Notes: a model not told the origin generated them from the sequence alone. DNA of 64,000 nt from Lotus japonicus (GCF_012489685.1 NC_080044.1:65086732-65150731); one strand, 5' to 3'; positions 1 to 12,423 are shown, counted from the first letter of the stretch. Translations and numbers: made by a program.

Positions 1-3000
1 AAAAAATTCACTTGGTTTAGGCCCAACAACCAAGCTCAAAGCAGAATTGACCGGTTCCTAATATCAGTTGATTGGAATGATCTGTGGCCGAATTGCTCCC
101 AGTTGGTTTTAGACCGTGATGTTTCAGACCATTGTCCCTTAATTCTGCGTCAGGGGTGTGATAATTGGGGACCCAAGCCTTTTAGAGTCCTGAATTGTTG
201 GCTGGGGGATTCTCGTTTGCCTCACATGGTGTCGGATTTTTGGGGTGAATTTCAGGCTCAAGGGCGGGGTGTGGTGGTTCTGAAGGAGAAGCTTAAGGGC
301 TTGAAACTGAAACTGAAAGATTGGAATTCGAATGTTTTTGGTAATCAGAATACTAGAAGAGTCTTGCTTGCTGAACAGATAAATTCCTTGGACTCTAAAC
401 AAGTGGACGTTGGCTTGACAGAGGCTGAAGGCGCAAGGTATATTGAACTCACCAATGAGTTTTGGAAGGTCCTTCGCTTAAACGAATCACTGTTGTGTCA
501 GAAAGCTAGGTCCAAGTGGATTGCTGAGGGGGATCAGAATTCTAAGTTTTTTCATGCTTCCATCAACTGGAAAAGGAATTCAAACTCCATTGTGGGGTTA
601 CTTATTGATGGTGCGTGGGATGAGAGTCCAGTCAATATTAAAGCGGAGGTACAACAATTTTTTACAGATAGATTTAAAGCTTCTCGCGGGTCTAGGCCAA
701 GGTTGGATGGGGTACAATTTAGCTCTCTTTCTGCGGATGATAATTCGTTTCTGTTGGCGGAATTCTCTGAGGATGAATTGAAAGAGGCGGTTTGGAGCTG
801 TGGTGGGGATAAAAGCCCAGGTCCTGATGGGTTTAATTTCAAGTTCATTCAGAAGTTCTGGAATATTCTGAAGGCTGATTTCTTCAATATGGTGATGGAA
901 TTTTGGAGATGTGGGGTGTGGCCCAAGGGCTGTAATGCATCATTTATAACCCTCATCCCTAAGGTAAATTCTCCTCAGAGTCTTAATGAATTCAGACCTA
1001 TATATTTGATTGGTTGTATGTATAAGGTTATGTCGATGTTGTTAGCGATCCGGTTGAAATCAGTTATTGGAAAGCTTATTGATCAACGACAGTTTGCTTT
1101 TATTGGTGGTCGTTCAATGCTGGATAGTGTGGTTGTGGTTAATGAGATTGTACATGAAGCGAAAGTCAGGAAAAAGCCAACAATTATTTTTAAAGTAGAT
1201 TATGAAAAGGCATATGACTCTGTGGATTAGGAATTTCTGTTTTATATGATGGATAAAATGAATTTCCATCCTCGTTGGGTTCATTGGATTAAGAGTTGCT
1301 TGGAGTCAACTTCTGTGTCTATATTGGTTAATGGCAGTCCAACTAGCGAGTTCAGAATGGAGAAGGGTTTGAGACAAGGAGATCCTTTAGCTCCTTTTCT
1401 ATTTTTGATTGTTGCTGAGGTCCTGAATAAGTTGTTTATGAATTCTGTTCAGTTGGGGATGTTCCAAAGCTATAAGGTTGGGGTTGGGGATGCCTGTGAG
1501 GTTTCATTATTACAATTTGCTGATGATACCATTTTTCTGGGGGAAGCTTCTGTCCAAAACGTGTTGGTCATTAAGGCTATTCTTTGCTGTTTTGAGCTAG
1601 TTTCAGGTCTTAAAGTTAATTTCTTTAAGAGTAAGCTTGCATCCGTGGCAGTTGATGATTCCTCTGCACTCCGGTTCGCCTCAATTTTAAATTGTCGGAC
1701 GATGACAATCCCATTTGTTTATCTAGGCATCCCAGTGGGGGGCAGGCCCGATCGCCTTGAAACATGGGAACCAGTCATTAAAAAATTCAAGAGCAGATTG
1801 TCAGCTTGGAGGGGAAAATTTGTTTCCTTTGGAGGTCGGCTGTGCCTTATAAATAGCGTTTTATCTGCTTTACCTCTCTTCTTTTTATCTTTTTTCAGGA
1901 TGCATGTCTGTGTGCTGAAAATTTGTTCAGGGCTTATGAGGAGCTTTCTTTGGGGTGGAGATGGCGAGGACCGGAAAATAGCTTGGGTAAAATGGTCGAC
2001 ATTTTGCTTGCCAAAGGAGTGTGGAGGACTGGGAGTAAAGGACCTTGTTTTGTTCAATAGAGCGCTTCTTGGTTAGTGGATGTGGCGCTGGCGTAAGGAG
2101 CCCTCTTCTCTTTGGTGTAGGGTTATTCAAGCAAAATATCATGCTGGTTCTTGCACTAAAACTTCAGCCTGGTGGCGTGATGTCCATAACGCATGCTGTG
2201 TGGAGGAGCAAAATTGGTTTGAGGCAGGAAGTCGTAAAACAGTACATGGGGGCGACACAACCAAATTCCGGCATGAGGATTGGTTAGGTGTGGGCTGTCT
2301 TAGAGGAAAATATAACAGGCTGTATAATCTTTCCCAGTTGCGGTGGTCTCGAGTGTGTGAGTGTGGTTATTGGGATGGAGGCATTTGGCGTTGGAGGCTG
2401 ATTTGGAGACGACCTTTGGTGGGGCGTGAATTGGTCTGGCTTCAAGCTCTTCTTTGCGACCTTGAGGCAGTACAACTTTCTGAAGGCTCTAGGGATAATT
2501 GGTCTTGGTTGGCAGCTCCTGATGGCTTGTATTTAGTGAACTCTGCTTATCTATTTTTGCAGGAAAATGATCTCCCTGCATCTGATTCTGTCATGCCTGA
2601 GATTTGGAGATCCTTTGCTCCCTCCAACATCAAGGCTTTCACTTGGAGATTGCTGCTGAACCGGATTGCAAGCTTGGACAATTTATTGAGGCGTAATATA
2701 ATTGATTCCCCTGCTGCAGCAACCTGTAAAATGTGTCAAAGTAACATGGAGTCAAGCTTTCACTTGCTGTTTATGTGTTCCTTTTCAGCGGGAGTTTGGC
2801 AGCGCTGTCTCTTATGGATGGGTCATGGTTTTGTTCCTTTCACTTCGATTCGTGAGCATTTTACTGGCTTTCAATCTGGTTATAGTAATTCTCAGAAGAG
2901 GGGGGTTCGTGCAATTTGGATGGCAGTAGCTTGGCCCCTCTGGATGGCAAGGAATGATGTAATTTTTAGGGACAAACCACCAGACTTGGAGCATCTATTT

Positions 3001-3111
3001 GAACTTATCAAGAGGCGTTCGTGGCAGTGGGTCAAAGCCAATATTTCTGGTTTCCCTCATTCTTTTGCAGTTTGGTCGATGTCCCCTTTAAATTGCATTA
3101 AGGACATTTAA
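1..3111 (+). pseudogene. LINE ORF2: endonuclease C-terminus, reverse transcriptase, zf-RVT; two nonsense codons
   Basis: One continuous frame (frame 1) encodes the end of an apurinic-type endonuclease (SRIDRFL near 40-60, SDHCPL at about 124-141). A reverse transcriptase follows, with SPGPDGF near 820, GLRQGDPLAP near 1370 and the catalytic FADD at about 1518-1529. A zf-RVT region lies at about 2600-2830 with CKMC and HLLFMC. The protein copies element RNA into DNA at a nicked target. Two in-frame TAG codons, at 1228-1230 and 2074-2076, break it, and I see no frameshift. Each looks like a single-base change, so the copy is probably fairly young. It ends with TAA at 3109-3111. Confidence 0.9.
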
Positions 3112-3598
3112 GGTCACTTGGTGGAGATGTGGATTTTAACTCCTTTTCATGGATCTGTTTGTATCTGGTGGCCACAGACTTATAACTTGTTGCTGGATCA
3201 TATTTGGAGGTTGAGCTGTATATTCAAAGGAATTCTTGGAGGCTCCTTGCGTGTGCACTGTTGCTGTTTTGAAGGTGTCTCCTAGGCGTAGTTACTGTGG
3301 GTTGTTCATTGGAAATTCTGTTTTGGCTTTAGAGTGTGAGTACTCTTTTTCCTTACTAGGTTTTCCCAATGGGGTTTTTCCTAGTAAGGTTTTAATGAGG
3401 CTTCCTCTCTAAAATCAGTTTCCAATGGACTCGGGTGGGTTTGTGGGGTATGTAGGATCTCTGTATTGTAACTATTATAAAGTTACATTTAGTTTACTCT
3501 TTCTTTCTTTCTTTCAGCTTTCCCTTTTTCTTTTGTATTGGGTTGAAGTACCGCTTGTACTTCTCTTTAATATAGTTCCAATTGCTTATAAAAAAAAA
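1..3598 (+). mobile_element. LINE (non-LTR) retrotransposon, 5' end outside window
   Basis: Coding region (1-3111), a 3' untranslated part and a short A-run at 3590-3598 give the usual 3' end of a plant L1-type LINE. The 3' UTR holds a GT-rich block at about 3329-3408 (actctttttccttactagg, then a related inverted copy) that recurs in the minus-strand LINE at 58889-60150. The 5' end is cut by the window edge, so neither element length nor target duplication can be judged. Confidence 0.9.
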
Positions 3599-3661
3599 AT
3601 GACATGATTAGTAATGTGATGGAAAAACAGAGAAAGATAAAAAGAGAAAATGTGTGGAAAT

Positions 3662-5229
3662 CAGTGTTTTAAGACTCGGCTCGGACCGATCGGTTGACCG
3701 GGACTCGGTGACCTGACCGGTCCGAGCCACACTTCAGACCGGTTAAGCAAGCCACTCGGCTGGAACCGCTTCAAACCGGCCGGTTTAATGATCAAACCGG
3801 TGACTCGGCCGGTTTTTTGATTGAACCGACGAGTCACCTTTTTTTTTTTTGGTCAATGCCAGCCCCCTTTTTCATGTTTTTTTAATTTTTTTTAAGTTGG
3901 TTGACGTTGGGCCATATGTGGAAGCCCGTTTATCTAATTATTAAACATATTGGGCCATTCAAATTGTTTTTTTTTAATCCAGTTATAAACATTTGAGTAA
4001 AATACACTCACCCCTCTCAAGATTTGCAAGAATGACACTCCACCCCATTCTTTTTAAAAATCTACACTCCACCCCATTTTTTATAAAGGCAAATTTTAGT
4101 GACGAAAACAAATTCCTCACTACTAAAAACTAATTACTAATTAGTAAAAATTTAAATAAATTTAATGCATATACACTATCATACATTAATTTATGAAAAT
4201 AATTTTACTGAATTAAATTTAAAAAAACCATTCACTCTGTCTGTTAAGTCCACGTCCCATCTATCTCCAAATCATATTTCTCACCACAAACGGCCACCAC
4301 CAAGCCTTTACTCCCTTTAACACGGCTCCACTGTCCCACAATGTGAAACCCCATGGCACCTCCATGCCTCAAAGTTTTGTTGCAACCTGAACCCCAGAAC
4401 GTGAATCGCACATCCCTAAAGCCACTTGTTCAACTACTTCTTGTGAATTTCACCCCTTGAAGTTGTGAGCGAACGCTCTGTTGGTCTTAGATATTGTTGG
4501 ATTTTGTTAAAAACGATGCTCCACCGCCTCGTTGGGCTCTAATAACCTCAGATCCACTTCATATTTTCATAATTTTGTTTCTCTATTTTCTTCACCCATT
4601 TGTGTTGCTTTTTTGGCCTACAACCCAATTTTGAAAATTGGAGGTATAAAGAGATTATTTTGATTAAATTTGAATTATTACCAAATATGAAAACACAAGC
4701 ATGTTTCACTATGTTCGAGATATGGTTTGTAAATCGGGCAGGTGTGCTATTGCATAATTTGCATTATGAATTCACGGAGGAAAAACGCGATTGAGAGAAT
4801 GAGGAGGATTGTGATGTTTTCATTTTTAAATTTATTGGATTATATTGATTTTTTTTTTGAAATTATTGATTAACAATTTAAATAATAACTAATTATTAAT
4901 GAAAAATATTTTTCGTCACTAAATTTGCCTCTATATAAAATGGGGTGGGATGTAACTTGATATTATGTTCAAAATGCTGCCAGGAGGGTTCGAACACAAG
5001 CCATGGAGAAAATATGGAGGAAACCTAACCACTGCACCATCACTATGTTATTGATTGGAGATGGATTTTATTAATTATATATTAAATATATATTGCATTG
5101 GACATTTTTTATGATTTTTAAATATACACCGAGTCAAGCAATCGAACCAGTGACCCACTGGTCCGACCAGTGACTCAGTGACTGAATACCCCGACCGAGT
5201 CGATGACCGAGCCGAGTTTTAAAACACTG
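3662..5229. mobile_element. Non-autonomous hAT-type DNA transposon with 8-bp TSD
   Basis: The ends are inverted repeats of about 23 bp starting CAGTGTTTTAA, with one mismatch (3662-3684 and 5207-5229). The element is flanked by a perfect 8-bp direct repeat gtggaaat at 3654-3661 and 5230-5237. An 8-bp duplication and a CAGTG terminus fit the hAT superfamily. The subterminal parts are rich in short cgg/ccg motifs such as accgg and gactcgg. No transposase ORF is visible in its 1568 bp, so it would depend on an enzyme made elsewhere. Confidence 0.85.
4063..4955. repeat. Nested inverted-repeat element inside the hAT copy
   Basis: The sequence at about 4063-4103 (ctccaccccatttt, then aggcaaattttagtgacg) is repeated in inverted orientation at about 4911-4955. 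The arms are about 40 bp and imperfect. This suggests a second transposon that inserted into the larger element. No clear target duplication was found, so the limits are approximate. Confidence 0.55.
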
Positions 5230-5237
5230 GTGGAAAT

Positions 5238-6120
5238 AGATGAAAAGGAAAACAAAGTTTGAATAATTGGAGATACTTTTCCTCTCGATATCATATGTCT
5301 CTTTATTTCTTATGAAATTTTCTTTTACGGATAAGTACTTCTTCACACGTGAAAATACACTTAGATAGGAAAAAATGAAATGTGAGAGAGAAATAAGAGA
5401 GATATGAAGAAAAATGAAGTGAAAATGAGATGGAATAAAAAGAGAGATGTGAATGAATGAATCAAAACTCTTGTTTCTCCGGTGCAAACTTGGTTTTAGA
5501 ATCTCCAACATCATCAGAGTCATCTCCTCCAATAACATCATTATTTCCTCTCAATCGTAACTCATTTTTCTAATCAAACTTATTGTGTTAGCTTTTCCAT
5601 TTGGGTTAATATAAATGAAAAATACATGTATTAACGCATTGACATAGAAGTAAAATATTCGCACATTGACTCACACGTGAGTTGGTTTTAGAATCCTTCA
5701 ACATCACAACCACTTCCTCCAATAACATCACACCTCTTTCATTTCCAATCATGACTCATATTTCTTTTCAAAATTACTCTCTATTTACTTTCTCATTTGC
5801 GCCAATGCAAACGGAATATATATATCTCCACATATTATATTATTAGAGAAGTAGGATTTTGACTTGGTGACTAAAACGTGGGTTGACGTAGAGTTAAATG
5901 GAAATCCAAATATACATTTAATTACCAATTATCTTGGTACAAATTTACAAATAAACCAAACTCTCTTCTCATTATTAGTAATTCTAGAAGTGGTGGTGGA
6001 GACAATTCTTATCTAAACTCGATATGCTCCTATGTGATATTGAAATACTGCTACGAGGTTTTGATACTTTGACATCCTATATTCATTATCTTCCTCTTCT
6101 CAAATCAACCAATTGCACGT
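5238..6120. other. Intergenic, AT-rich; old local duplication
   Basis: No gene is visible. A stretch at about 5482-5565 (ttagaatctccaacatc, then ctcctccaataacatca) recurs in diverged form at about 5687-5765, roughly 205 bp away. The open frame on the minus strand at 5134-5541 is low-complexity and runs into the hAT end, so I do not call it a gene. Confidence 0.5.
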
Positions 6121-6128
6121 ATTGTCAT

Positions 6129-7150
6129 CAGGGTCGGTCCCGACATTTTGGAGGCCCTGGGCAAATAATAAAAATGGACCCCTAATAAAGAGAAATATCT
6201 CTTGGAGATACAACTGCGAGAAATTTCATCAAAATCATTATGTTGGTTCGTTTGACAACGCGACCTTTTGCATTAATTAACAAATAACATGTCAAAAGCC
6301 AAAATGTGGGATTCGAACCCGGTACATAAAAGTAACATAAATAGTTACTAACCACCAGACCGGCTAAAATCATTAATAACATCTTGAACATTAATTATTA
6401 GGTTTAAATACTCTGGAGGTCCCTAAAATTGTCTGCCGTACGAAAATAAGTCCCTGAAATTTTTTTTCCCGATTCCGAATCCCTGAAATTACTTTTTTAA
6501 TCAAAATAAGTCCCTACTCGTGTTTCCAGCCTATGACTCAATTTTTGCTGAGTCATTTATTCCACGTGGCTTTTCTATTTTTTTAAATACACATATTTAA
6601 AAAAAAATTAAACATTTAAATTTAAAATTAAAATGTTATTAACCTAATTAACCCTAAATCTAATTAACCCTAAATCCCTAAAAAGATTTTAATTTTAATT
6701 TTAAATGTTTAAATTTAAAATTAAAATCTTATTAACCTAATTAACCCTAAATCTAATTAACCCTAAATCCCTAAATCTAATTAACCCTAAAAAGATTTTA
6801 AATTAAAATTAAAATATTTTATTTTATTTTTTTAATCCATGTGTATTTAAAAAAAAATAGAAAAGCCACGTGGAATAAATGACTTCGCAAAAATTGTGCC
6901 ACATAGGCTGGAAACACGAGTAGGGACTTATTCTGATTAATTTTTTTTTTCAGGGATTCGGAATCGGAAAAAAAAATTTCAGGGACTTATTTTCGTACGG
7001 GAGACAATTTCAGGGACCTCCAGAGTATTTAAGCCTAATATAACTAAATTTTTTTTTTGGAAAAGTTTAATGTGAATTTTTTTTGGGGACCCCTTCTTTT
7101 TGGAGGCCTTGGGCTGTGGGTCTGCTTGCACAGGCCCATGGCCGACCCTG
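6129..7150. mobile_element. Second non-autonomous hAT-type element, 8-bp TSD with one mismatch
   Basis: The ends are cagggtcgg at 6129-6137 and its inverse ccgaccctg at 7142-7150. They are flanked by attgtcat (6121-6128) and attgccat (7151-7158), an 8-bp target duplication with one substitution. Subterminal blocks (ggaggccctgggc near 6150, ggaggccttgggc near 7100) are also related. There is no transposase. Most of its interior is the fold-back element at 6401-7035. Confidence 0.8.
6401..7035. mobile_element. Fold-back (long inverted repeat) element nested in the hAT copy
   Basis: The arms 6401 to about 6610 and about 6830-7035 are inverted copies of each other over roughly 200 bp with few mismatches. 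They share ggaggtccct, gattccgaatccctgaaa, aagtccctactcgtgtttcc and catttattccacgtggct. The spacer is AT-rich with repeated aattaaccctaaat. Flanks are tta and taa, so a 2-bp TA duplication is possible but not decisive. A transcript through it would fold into a long hairpin. Confidence 0.8.
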
Positions 7151-7158
7151 ATTGCCAT

Positions 7159-7479
7159 CCCCAAAGACGCTAACATACATATTTGTGTATGATCTTTCCG
7201 GAATTCAAGTAGAATATCTCTCTGTAAGTGTGATGGTGATTGCCTAGGTGCACAGTGATGTAGTGGTTGAGCACAATGAAGTGCGACAAGAGAGATACAT
7301 GTAAGAGGCACAATAATGCTAATCAACACAAAATTAGAGAGAGAATTTTAATGTCTAATAAGAGCAAATGAGTTTTTTGCAACTGTCCATTATTTACACT
7401 ACAATCAAACTTACTTATAAGAGTCGACAAATCAATTGTGAAGGTGGTTAATCGTTTGAGAGTCTCTCATCTAGGTGAC
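7159..7479. other. Intergenic, nothing recognised
   Basis: No coding potential, RNA gene or repeat boundary was recognised between the hAT-type element and the 5' LTR. Confidence 0.4.
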
Positions 7480-10400
7480 TGTAAGACCCGGATTTGCAGA
7501 ACTGGATTTAAAGTTTAATTTCCGACTCACGCGTAGAATCAGTGTAAGCGTGACAGGAGTTTACAGTTTGGGAAAGTTCAATGAAGAAGAAAGTTCAGGA
7601 ATTGCTTGAGGATGGTACCATAGTTGTTTTAGGAATTAGTGCGAGTCGTCTGCACACCCGCCTTATGGTGAGAGTGTCCAGAATAGGCTAATTCCGCTCT
7701 TAAAGCAGTGTTTAAGCGAAATTCTAAATCCTTGGAAAAATAAGAAGTTCTCTTTATTTTTCCTTCGACCAGTGTTTCATTTCGGAACCCTGGACTGTAC
7801 GCACGATAAGATTCACTTCTCGGAAGTCCGACGACTCTAATTTCTTTTCTTCAAAAACCCTAAATTCAATCACTGAATGAAGACTTTTTCTATTTGGAGC
7901 TTTTAACGAAGTTTCCATCCGCGTTGCCAGATTTCTTCCGACGTTTCCAATCTTTCTTCAAAACGAAGTTTTGTCATCCGACTTTCACAGCAAAAAGTAG
8001 TTTTTCGGGGCAAATTAACTTATACCGCTTTTGGATCGTTTTTCTCAAATTCAAGAGACTTGTTTTGAGTTCTGGAATTCTGTCGCCAGAATCTCGCTTA
8101 TAATTCACCGATGAACGTGCTGCAAAAATCGGAATCGCGAAATATTCATTTTCCCGCGATTTCACTCTCCTATAAATAGTAAAAAAATCAAAATATCCCA
8201 CCATTCCCCCATTTGAGGCCGCGGGTTTGAGGGAGCAAGGGGAGGAGAAGAACTTTGTCGTTTCTCGACCGATCTTCGAGCAGTTTGTCTCTATTTCACG
8301 GCATCGAGGTAACTTGCTTGATTCTTACCTTTGATCATTCTTTTTGTCGCGTTTCTTTAGCTATTTCTGTGCTCAAAGTTTCGAGCTTTTCGTAAAACTG
8401 TCTGATTTTCCTAATTTTTCTGTTGATATACCTTCCATACTTGCCCAACAAACTAGAACACTCGCCGTTGTTCGCCGATTTCGATCGAGTTGTCAAAGAT
8501 CTGAAAAACTGTGTAAAAACCCTTTTGCGCACATATTGAAACTTTAATGTTGAAAAGTCACAATCCGACTTAGTGCCTTTAGGATTAGTTGCTACAAATG
8601 TCGTTGTGAACGTTCCCATCAAATTTGTTTTCCGAAGTTTTAACTTTGAGTTTTTTAGCTTTAATTTTGGACCAAAATGCCCCTAGCTAGTCGTATTTTG
8701 ACCCGGTCGTTCTAAATTTTTTCCGACAGTTTCTTTACCTTAGTTTTACCCTAAAACTACATAGGAATTAATTTAGATCGAAGAAAAAGCGCCGGAACCA
8801 TTTTTCTCTTAGGGCCGTGAGCATGTTTTGGGGGGGGGGGGGAGGTTTTCGTTTTTCGATAACTCGTCTTCTCGTGTTCGACTGTTGTACTCTGAAGCTT
8901 TAAATGCTTTGTCTATCGTTAATTAGTTGTGTATGATCGAGCTAATCGATTTTGTATGGATTTCTGCTTTGTTTTCTCCGAGGTTCAGTTGAAGGAACTT
9001 TGGGTTCTACGAAGCAACTTTGTGAGGAGGACTTATATCGCGAGGCTGGAACAACTCGAGGTTAGGGCAACTTACCTATTAGCTAATATCGCATGATAGG
9101 CGTCGATAAATTCTACTTGTATATTACTTTGATATTGGATATGATGATGAATTATTGCTATGTTGTTTTCATAACATGTGTTGTTGATGTTGTATTAAAT
9201 TATGCGCCTTGACGCGATTTCGGAGCGAAGAATCACTGAACTGATTCCTTTTGATCTTTCGGGTTGGATGGACAACCCTAGGCAAGTCCAAACCCGAGGT
9301 TTGAGACCGAGCCATCGTTTGTATACTTAGACTTTCCCCGGGGGTTACATTTGGTGGGATTTTTGGCAAACTTAGAATGAATAGAATCTTGGAAACTAAA
9401 GACCTTAGAGAACTTAGTCTTCAAGAATTAAACTCATAACCTAACTAATTCAATTTAAAACGTTTTCATTAACGAATAAACCATAGGGAACCTAAAGGGG
9501 AAAATGATTGCGAAAGACGGGGAAATGTTGACAAGTCTTGAAGTTACTGGGAATTGGCGGACGCCACGAAGGAGGTTGTCGAGTACTTTGATACTCTTGA
9601 TGTTGGGGTTTATGTCGTCTTGTTCGACATTAAACACTTGGGTTTTTTTTACATTGGGATCTTCTTTAAGCTAAACACTTGCGTTGTGAGGACGATTCGA
9701 TGTTTGGTTAACCATATTGCATCATGCATACATTCGAGGTTTGTACGATCGAAAGATTGGGCCTCGGTGAAGTTGGGACGGCTTCACGAAGGTTGGGACG
9801 ACCTTCATCGAAGAACACATAGATGTATCTTCGGCATAGCGGGCGGAGTGGTACAACCTAGGGTGGTTGGGACTGATCTGACTATGCATGGGTTTGTAAG
9901 CGACACCCGAGCAGAGTTGTCGACACTAGGCCTGTGTCGGGCAGACTCGTGGTGCCCATCCCAAAAAACTATCCAGATCATATTGAATTGCATTTCACGC
10001 ATACATTCACCCTGACTGGAATTGTGTGATGTTTGCATTACTGAATTATTGTTAGAGCCGATAACATGCTAGGAATATATTTATATATATATAATAACAT
10101 ATATATATATATCCCCCAATCACATGTTGTTTGTATATCTACTCTATTATGTGAGTTGACCCTAGCGCCTTGGCTTTGGTTTCATGTTTGTGTTTGGGCG
10201 GTCGGCCTGCTGCCATATGTCGACGGCGGATTGGGTTTCGATGGTCTCTCCCTCGGGGGGGATCAGGTTTGAGTTGGTTGACCGACATGCCCCCACCGCT
10301 TGGGTGATCGATCTTGTGGGTCATCGGGCGACGTACCGGGGAAGGGTCATGGAGGACCGTACTGACGAGCGTGGACGTCTGACGAAGGGAGTACTACGAC

Positions 10401-10979
10401 GCATGGAGCTGAGCTTCAACTTGCCGACTTCAGTTCACTGTGGACTTGGACTCTGACTCTGACACTGATGTCGACTACTACGTCGGGAGCGACGAGGAGG
10501 AGGAGGAGGAGCTTTGAGCGGTACTGGGAAGGTAGGTTTAGGAAGGCGTCATATTTTGTGTAGAGTTTTGATTCGTTTTGCTTTTGGGACATGGTAGGTT
10601 CCCGACGCATGGCTTTTTGTGTGGTTCTCTTACTGAGGGACCACAGTGAGTCAGTCGGACCATAGGGGTCTTTGCTTAGGCCATTTTGAGGCCGACTTTC
10701 TCCTAGTGGACTGTAATTATAACTTTCTCACTCACATTTCTGGTTCTGTACATATTTGCCTACGGGCACACTACTTTGGAGTCACTGCGAGTGCGCATGA
10801 CGTGGGAGTGCAGCTGAGGCTGTACATGTTTATATTTGATGTACATCGGTTAGTTTAGTTTTCTGGGTTATGTCTTTATTTTTCTATCGCTTTTATTAAA
10901 AAGAAAAAAAAATACCTGCTTTCCGCGTAAAGTTTATTTTTGAGTTACTAAAGTGACACCTGGAAATCGGGGTGTTACA
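7480..10979 (+). repeat. 5' LTR of Ty3/gypsy element (about 3.5 kb)
   Basis: It starts tgtaagacccgg and ends cggggtgttaca, so it has TG...CA ends that are short inverted repeats. It is followed directly by the primer-binding site. It holds a TATA-like tataaata at 8171-8178, a run of 13 G at 8830-8842 and a TA microsatellite at about 10074-10112. Open frames inside it are short and unlike any known protein. No second copy is present downstream, so its limits rest on the terminal motifs and the PBS rather than on an LTR pair. Confidence 0.75.
8171..8178 (+). promoter_or_regulatory. TATA box candidate in 5' LTR
   Basis: tataaata follows a C-rich ctctcc and lies about 2.8 kb before the LTR end. 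That is consistent with U3/R promoter placement in a long plant LTR. It is called from the motif only. Confidence 0.4.
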
Positions 10980-10982
10980 TTG

Positions 10983-10994
10983 TGGTATCAGAGC
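10983..10994 (+). promoter_or_regulatory. Primer-binding site (initiator tRNA-Met type)
   Basis: tggtatcagagc is the standard plant LTR-element PBS, complementary to the 3' end of initiator tRNA-Met. It starts 4 bp after the LTR end. Confidence 0.9.
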
Positions 10995-11188
10995 TTAGTC
11001 GAGTCTTTTGGGAGTCTTTGGGGAATAGGTCTTCTGTGCTAGGTTGTGTGACTCTGCAAAGAGTAAAAAATTGATTGTCTGTAGAGCGATTTTCGCTCTA
11101 GTTGTTTGCGTTACTACTTAATCATAGTGAACGGTTTGCCTAATACTACCTTATGGTTAGTACTAATTGGACGTTTGACGAGACATAG

Positions 11189-12104
11189 GATGGTGGACCC
11201 TAACCGGATGGCGGAGGCAATAGCTACAATGATCGAGGCAATGATGAACCAGGCTGCGGAAGACGCTTACATGCGCGCTGAAGAGGCTGCACGTGAGCAT
11301 CACCAACGACTGATGGCGACGGCAATGTATCAACAAAGAGGAATGAACCGAACAGGAGATGGGGGACCAATGAGGTCAGGATTCCAAGGCTACAACGGAA
11401 GGGAGAGCTACCATCAGTGGAAACCGTATCAGCGTCCCGAGGGAAGAGACCTTATCTCAGGAGTGTACAAACCAACGACTGCTGCTACTGGAGGGAAGCT
11501 AGTTGGTGACAAAGATGTGACATGTTTCCGTTGCGGAAAGTTTGGGCATTTTGCTAACAAGTGCTCAGTGATTGGACCGAGATGCTTCAAGTGTAACCGA
11601 GAGGGACATCTAGCTGTGAACTGCAAGGCACTCCAAGGGGGACCTTCTGACAGTAAGATGAAAGGGAATGATGCTACCGGAGGAACAGGAAACAAGACTT
11701 CGGGCAAAATAGTGACGTGTTACAGGTGCAAGAAGGTGGGGCACTACACTAACAAGTGTCCAGACGGGGGACCTCTATGCTTCAACTGTGGGGAAATCGG
11801 GCACTATGCCAATAGGTGCAAGATCAAGGGAAGGCTATGCTTCAATTGCAACCAACCGGAACACTTCTCCAGAGATTGCAAGGCACCCAAGGGCGAATCA
11901 TCAGGGAATGCTGGGAAAGGAAAACAACTTGCTGCAGAGGAAAGGGTTCATACCAGGGAGGGTGCAAGAGCTGAGGAGTTGAACGAGGAAGAACGTGGGG
12001 ACGATGGTAATATTTTAACTGTTCTCTTATTCCAGAATAACTTACTCCTTTATCTTCGAAGCGAGTGTAACGCGCCTAACTTGTATTTACTACTTAGACG
12101 TTGA
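11189..12104 (+). pseudogene. gypsy gag relic with five CCHC zinc knuckles, capsid region missing
   Basis: From the ATG at 11189 the frame gives an Ala/Met/Gln-rich N-terminus, then a linker, then five CX2CX4HX4C knuckles between 11523 and about 11880 (CFRCGKFGH, CFKCNREGH, CYRCKKVGH, CFNCGEIGH, CFNCNQPEH). Gag packages element RNA. The roughly 200-residue capsid domain that normally precedes the knuckles is absent, which suggests an internal deletion. After about 11990 the frame leaves gag-like sequence, and I see no aspartic-protease DTG/DSG motif before the RT. Confidence 0.8.
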
Positions 12105-12423
12105 TCTTATGATTATTATCCCTAGTAGGACCTTATTCGAAGTTGCTCGTGATTTAACTATAGAAGTTACACGAGGTCTAGAATAGCGCGCTAAGCTAGG
12201 AAGTTGTTTTACCGATGCGTCGATAAGGAAGCTGGGATCTCAGGGAAATTCCTTATGGGTACGATACGTAGGATTTTAGGGCGTTTAGTTCTGAAGCGGA
12301 GTCATCAAGGATCTAGAGGGTAGGAGAGACTCAGATGTGCATGGTATTCCAAAGATTCGAGATTTTTGCTGATGTTGTTCTGAAGAGGTACCTGGACTAC
12401 CGCCAGTACGCGACGTAGAGTTC
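12105..12423 (+). other. Decayed gag-pol junction of gypsy element
   Basis: Protease would be expected here, but no active-site motif is found in any frame. Sequence like the N-terminal lead of gypsy RT reappears at about 12360-12423, one base out of frame with the main RT frame. A one-base deletion near 12378-12384 would explain this. Confidence 0.6.

Noticed and set aside
4984..5045. tRNA-like B box (gggttcgaac) and A-box-like word on the minus strand
   Set aside because: It lies inside the hAT-type element and cannot fold as a tRNA; no acceptor stem.
5134..5541. 135-residue open frame on the minus strand
   Set aside because: Low-complexity Phe/Ser/Ile composition; it overlaps a transposon end with no family resemblance.
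6300..6368. gggattcgaacccgg and ggtggttagtaac resembling a tRNA gene on the minus strand
   Set aside because: There is no cloverleaf, and it lies within the second hAT-type element. At most it is a tRNA-derived repeat.
6640..6800. Repeated ccctaaat words that look like degenerate telomere repeats
   Set aside because: They are part of the AT-rich spacer of the fold-back element, with spacing unlike TTTAGGG arrays.
8830..8842. Run of 13 G in the LTR
   Set aside because: A single homopolymer, with no further G-tracts close enough to support a G-quadruplex with confidence; may be a sequencing length artefact.
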